NCBI GenBank assembly: GCA_018666235.1
Contig: JABJAB010000071.1
Location: 1-64,000 of the forward strand
Direction: 5' to 3'
Length of the DNA stretch: 64,000 nt
Source of the DNA: Ilumatobacter sp.
GTDB taxonomy: Bacteria > Actinomycetota > Acidimicrobiia > Acidimicrobiales > Ilumatobacteraceae
Shown piece after piece: positions 61,318 through 64,000 of this stretch; position 1 is the first letter of the stretch, and each line of letters opens with the position of its first letter. The notes beneath the pieces were generated by a model. It did no database searches, had not been told where the DNA came from, and saw nothing but the letters and a program-made list of their open reading frames with translations. The position numbers and the translations under genes are program-made.

Positions 61318-62751
61318 ATGAGCACCACCAATTCTCCCGGCGCTGTCACGCACGACTACATCCCCGGGTTCTACATCGGCGACCGACCCAAGGTGGTCAC
61401 GTCGCGATTCGAGTACGAAGACAGCCACACCCTTGAACGCTTCCTGGCGACTGATGGCTACAACGGCCTGAAGAAGTGCCTCGCGATGAGCCCGCAGGAG
61501 ATGCACGACGAAGTCCGCAACTCGACGGTGCTCGGCCGCGGCGGTGCGGGGTTCCCGGCTGGCGTCAAATGGGGCTTCACTCCGCAGGGCGTGTGGCCGC
61601 GCTACCTCGTGGTCAACGGCGACGAGTCCGAGCCCGGCACCTATAAGGACCGTCTCCTCATGGAGCGCGATCCGCATCAGTTGATCGAAGGCTGCCTCAT
61701 TGCCTGCTACGCCGCTGGTCTGTCGCAGTGTTTCTTGTACGTGCGCGGCGAGATGGCGCTGGCCCAGGAGCGGATCGCCGTTGCGCTGAACGACGCATAT
61801 GCAGCGGGGTATATCGGCAAGAACATCCTCGGCACTGACTTCAGCGTCGACATTGTCTTGCATTGGGGAGCGGGTGCATATGTCGTCGGCGAAGAGACCG
61901 CATTGATCGAGTCGCTCGAAGGCGAGCGCGGCATGCCGCGGCTCAAGCCGCCGTTCTTCCCGGCAGCGGTCGGTCTGTACGGCAAGCCGACGATCGTCAA
62001 CAACGTCGAAACGCTTGCGAACCTGCCGTTCGTCGCACTCAACGGTTCGGCTGCGTATACCGCGATCGGCACACCAACCTCACCCGGCACGCGCATGGTC
62101 GCGGTATCGGGCCATGTGAAGCGGCCAGGCGTCTATGAGATCATCAATGGCTCAACGACATTCCGCGACATCATTTACGGCGACGAGTTCAGCCAGGGGA
62201 TCCGTGACGACAACGACCTGAAGGCATTCGTGCCCGGCGGCGGTTCCGCACCCTGGTTCGTCGAAGATCAACTCGATATCCCGTTCGAAGGCAAGGAAGC
62301 TGGCGCGGCCGGCTCGATGCTCGGCTCAGGGGCCATCATGGTGATGGACTCCACGACCGACATCCCTCACGCCGCCTACACGCTGACCAAGTTCTACGCC
62401 CACGAGTCGTGCGGCAAGTGCACGCCGTGTCGCGAAGGTGGCACGTGGCTGATGCGCATGCTTGAGCGCGTCATCGCCGGCTACGGCACCGACGCCGACC
62501 TCGACCAGATGCGCGAAGTTGGCCAGACGATCTGCCCGGGTGACATGCCACATGCATCGAGCAAACGGCTCGACCTCGAAGCGGTCCCATTCCCTTACAA
62601 GATGACCACGATCTGTTTCGTCGGACCGTCTGCGTGGGCGCCGCTGCACTCGGCACTGACGTTGTTCCCCGAAGAGTTCGAGGCCATCGTGACCAAGGTG
62701 CCGAAGCGAGTCTCGATTCCCGTCACCGCACTCTCAGGAGCTGACGCATGA
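61318..62751 (+). CDS. nuoF: NADH-quinone oxidoreductase subunit F
   Basis: NADH- and FMN-binding subunit, 477 aa. GRGGAGFPAGVKWGF is the NADH glycine loop, VVNGDESEPGTYKDR and GAGAYVVGEETALIESLEG the FMN site, and ESCGKCTPCREG plus the later TICPG Cys the 4Fe-4S cluster. Two bases separate it from nuoE. Confidence 0.97.
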   Translation: MSTTNSPGAVTHDYIPGFYIGDRPKVVTSRFEYEDSHTLERFLATDGYNGLKKCLAMSPQEMHDEVRNSTVLGRGGAGFPAGVKWGFTPQGVWPRYLVVNGDESEPGTYKDRLLMERDPHQLIEGCLIACYAAGLSQCFLYVRGEMALAQERIAVALNDAYAAGYIGKNILGTDFSVDIVLHWGAGAYVVGEETALIESLEGERGMPRLKPPFFPAAVGLYGKPTIVNNVETLANLPFVALNGSAAYTAIGTPTSPGTRMVAVSGHVKRPGVYEIINGSTTFRDIIYGDEFSQGIRDDNDLKAFVPGGGSAPWFVEDQLDIPFEGKEAGAAGSMLGSGAIMVMDSTTDIPHAAYTLTKFYAHESCGKCTPCREGGTWLMRMLERVIAGYGTDADLDQMREVGQTICPGDMPHASSKRLDLEAVPFPYKMTTICFVGPSAWAPLHSALTLFPEEFEAIVTKVPKRVSIPVTALSGADA

Positions 62752-64000
62752 CCGATGTCCCTGCCGAGGTGACGGATGATGAAGCAATCGAAGCGGTGCC
62801 CGAGCCCGAGCCGGATCCCAACGCCGTCGCCGTCACCCTGAACGGCCGCGAGATCATTGCTCACAAGGGCGACTTGGTCATTGCGGTCGCCGAGAGCAAC
62901 GGGGCCACGGTTCCGCACTTCTGCTACCACCCCCGGATGAGCTCGGTTGGCATGTGTCGACAATGTCTCGTCGAGGTCGACACCGGGCGCGGCATGCAGC
63001 TGCAGCCATCGTGCATGATCACCGTGTCGCCCGACATGAAGATCGAGACCGAATCGCCCACAGCGAAGCGGGCCCAAGAAGGCATGATCGAGCTGCTGCT
63101 CGCCAACCATCCGCTCGACTGCCCGGTCTGCGACAAGGGCGGCGAGTGCCCGCTGCAAGACCAAGCGTTCTCGCACGGCCCCGGCGAAAGCCGGTTTGTC
63201 GAAGAGAAGCGCCACTACGAAAAGCCGATCCCAATCAGTGACCTGGTGTTGCTTGACCGCGAGCGCTGCATTCTTTGCGATCGTTGCACCCGCTTCGCCG
63301 ACGAAGTTGCCGGTGACAAGCTCATTCACTTCACCCAGCGCGGCAACAACACGCAGGTGATGACCTTCCCAGACGAGCCGTTTGCGTCGTATTTCTCGGG
63401 CAACACTGTGCAGATCTGCCCGGTGGGCGCGCTCACAGCCGAGCCGTACCGCTTCAAGGCGCGGCCATGGGACCTCGAACAGCAGGAGTCCACCTGCACG
63501 ACGTGCTCGGTCGGCTGTCGTACGGTGGTCCAGTCGAGTCGTGACGAGTTGCTCCGCTACCAGGGCGTCGATTCCGATCCGGTCAACCACGGCTGGTTGT
63601 GCGACCGCGGTCGCTTCAATTTCGAAGCCACCAACTCTGATCACCGGATCACCAATCCCATGATCCGCACCGATGCAGGACTCGTCGAGACGCAGTGGAA
63701 CGGCGCGATGACATCGGCGGCCGCGCTGATCAACGAAGCCCTCAGCACCGGCGGACCGGAAAGCATCGCGATTCTCGGTGGAGCGCGTGGCTCGAATGAG
63801 GACGCCTTCGCATGGGGCCAGCTCGCTGATGCGATCGACACGCCATACCGCGACGCACAGCTCGGCGACGGCCTGCCGATCGAGGTCCTCGGCCAGAAGC
63901 GAGCGACGATCGACGAGGCGGCCAACGCTGCGACCATCGTGCTGATCGGCCCCGATCTGAAAGAAGAGCTGCCGGTCCTCTATCTCCGCCTGCGCGACGC
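62748..64000 (+). CDS. nuoG: NADH-quinone oxidoreductase subunit G (5' part)
   Basis: Large FeS subunit, cut by the window end after about 417 codons. Visible are the 2Fe-2S domain (FCYHPRMSSVGMCRQCLVEV), the His-Cys 4Fe-4S motif in HPLDCPVCDKGGECPLQDQ, RCILCDRCTRF and QICPVGALTAEP of the ferredoxin-like domain, and STCTTCSVGCR, the additional cluster motif of the molybdopterin-like domain. An extension of about 25 residues rich in Glu/Asp/Pro precedes the core. ATG 62748 has AGGAG upstream and overlaps the nuoF stop (ATGA). Confidence 0.96.
   Translation, partial: MTDVPAEVTDDEAIEAVPEPEPDPNAVAVTLNGREIIAHKGDLVIAVAESNGATVPHFCYHPRMSSVGMCRQCLVEVDTGRGMQLQPSCMITVSPDMKIETESPTAKRAQEGMIELLLANHPLDCPVCDKGGECPLQDQAFSHGPGESRFVEEKRHYEKPIPISDLVLLDRERCILCDRCTRFADEVAGDKLIHFTQRGNNTQVMTFPDEPFASYFSGNTVQICPVGALTAEPYRFKARPWDLEQQESTCTTCSVGCRTVVQSSRDELLRYQGVDSDPVNHGWLCDRGRFNFEATNSDHRITNPMIRTDAGLVETQWNGAMTSAAALINEALSTGGPESIAILGGARGSNEDAFAWGQLADAIDTPYRDAQLGDGLPIEVLGQKRATIDEAANAATIVLIGPDLKEELPVLYLRLRD

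Overview
The window reads as chromosomal DNA of a high-GC actinobacterium, most likely class Acidimicrobiia (Ilumatobacter-like). The reasons are an HspR-type dnaK operon with HAIR operators, a rex-hemA-hemC-hemD cluster, MeaA/ethylmalonyl-CoA mutase, a menaquinone-reductase (MenJ)-like flavoprotein, actinobacterial PccB with a small epsilon-like protein, and an atypical cytochrome b/Rieske cluster joined to nuo. This taxonomic call is inference from gene content. No tRNA, rRNA, CRISPR array, prophage or insertion sequence was seen; the DNA is almost entirely coding and housekeeping in character.

Layout. 0-1.1 kb: GNAT acetyltransferase and cytidine deaminase. 1.1-5.6 kb: a repeat-rich gap, then the stress operon dnaK-grpE-dnaJ-hspR with two HAIR sites at its promoter. 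5.7-9.9 kb: minus-strand metabolism (MeaA with a small partner, a structured intergenic RNA candidate, Aat, 3-hydroxyacyl-CoA dehydrogenase with a palindromic operator). 10-16.2 kb: complete Mrp (MnhABCDEFG) cation/proton antiporter. 16.2-18.5 kb: Tag glycosylase, a 27-residue membrane peptide and an AMP-forming acyl ligase. 18.6-22.3 kb: rex-hemA-hemC-hemD with a Rex operator; hemB-hemL follow at 26.5-28.9 kb, separated by two large exported or membrane proteins and a dispersed-repeat hairpin.

28.9-33.2 kb: an exported protein and a minus-strand operon (SDR/epimerase, degenerate PlsC-like protein, alpha/beta hydrolase, FAD oxidoreductase) that starts base-on-base against a Tat-exported M23 peptidase; a second M23 paralogue follows. 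34.9-38.6 kb: an oxygenase-like protein, a BTAD-domain remnant, recR and dnaX. 38.7-42.5 kb: lipoprotein, CopC-CopD fusion, ATP-dependent DNA ligase. 42.6-46.8 kb: propionyl-CoA carboxylase beta, two RDD membrane proteins, an epsilon-like protein, a phosphoesterase. 46.9-49.9 kb: a decayed EamA transporter, a cupredoxin lipoprotein, a hydroxyacid dehydrogenase and a MenJ-like reductase.

50-64 kb is the respiratory region: a membrane monoheme cytochrome c (minus strand), then on the plus strand a membrane protein, a 35-residue ORF, a two-cluster ferredoxin, split cytochrome b, Rieske protein, diheme cytochrome c and another membrane protein, running without a clear break into nuoA-B-C-D-(lipoprotein)-E-F-G (nuoG is cut by the window end). 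Physically this looks like one electron-transfer unit from NADH through menaquinone to cytochrome c, with non-standard subunits (ferredoxin, two unknown membrane proteins, a shared N-terminal IPEHLLKR peptide).

Two window-wide patterns stand out. At least fourteen genes have a TANNNT -10 hexamer 6 to 9 bases before an ATG or GTG, the signature of leaderless mRNAs. A roughly 60-base intergenic repeat occurs three times, two copies forming a head-to-head hairpin.
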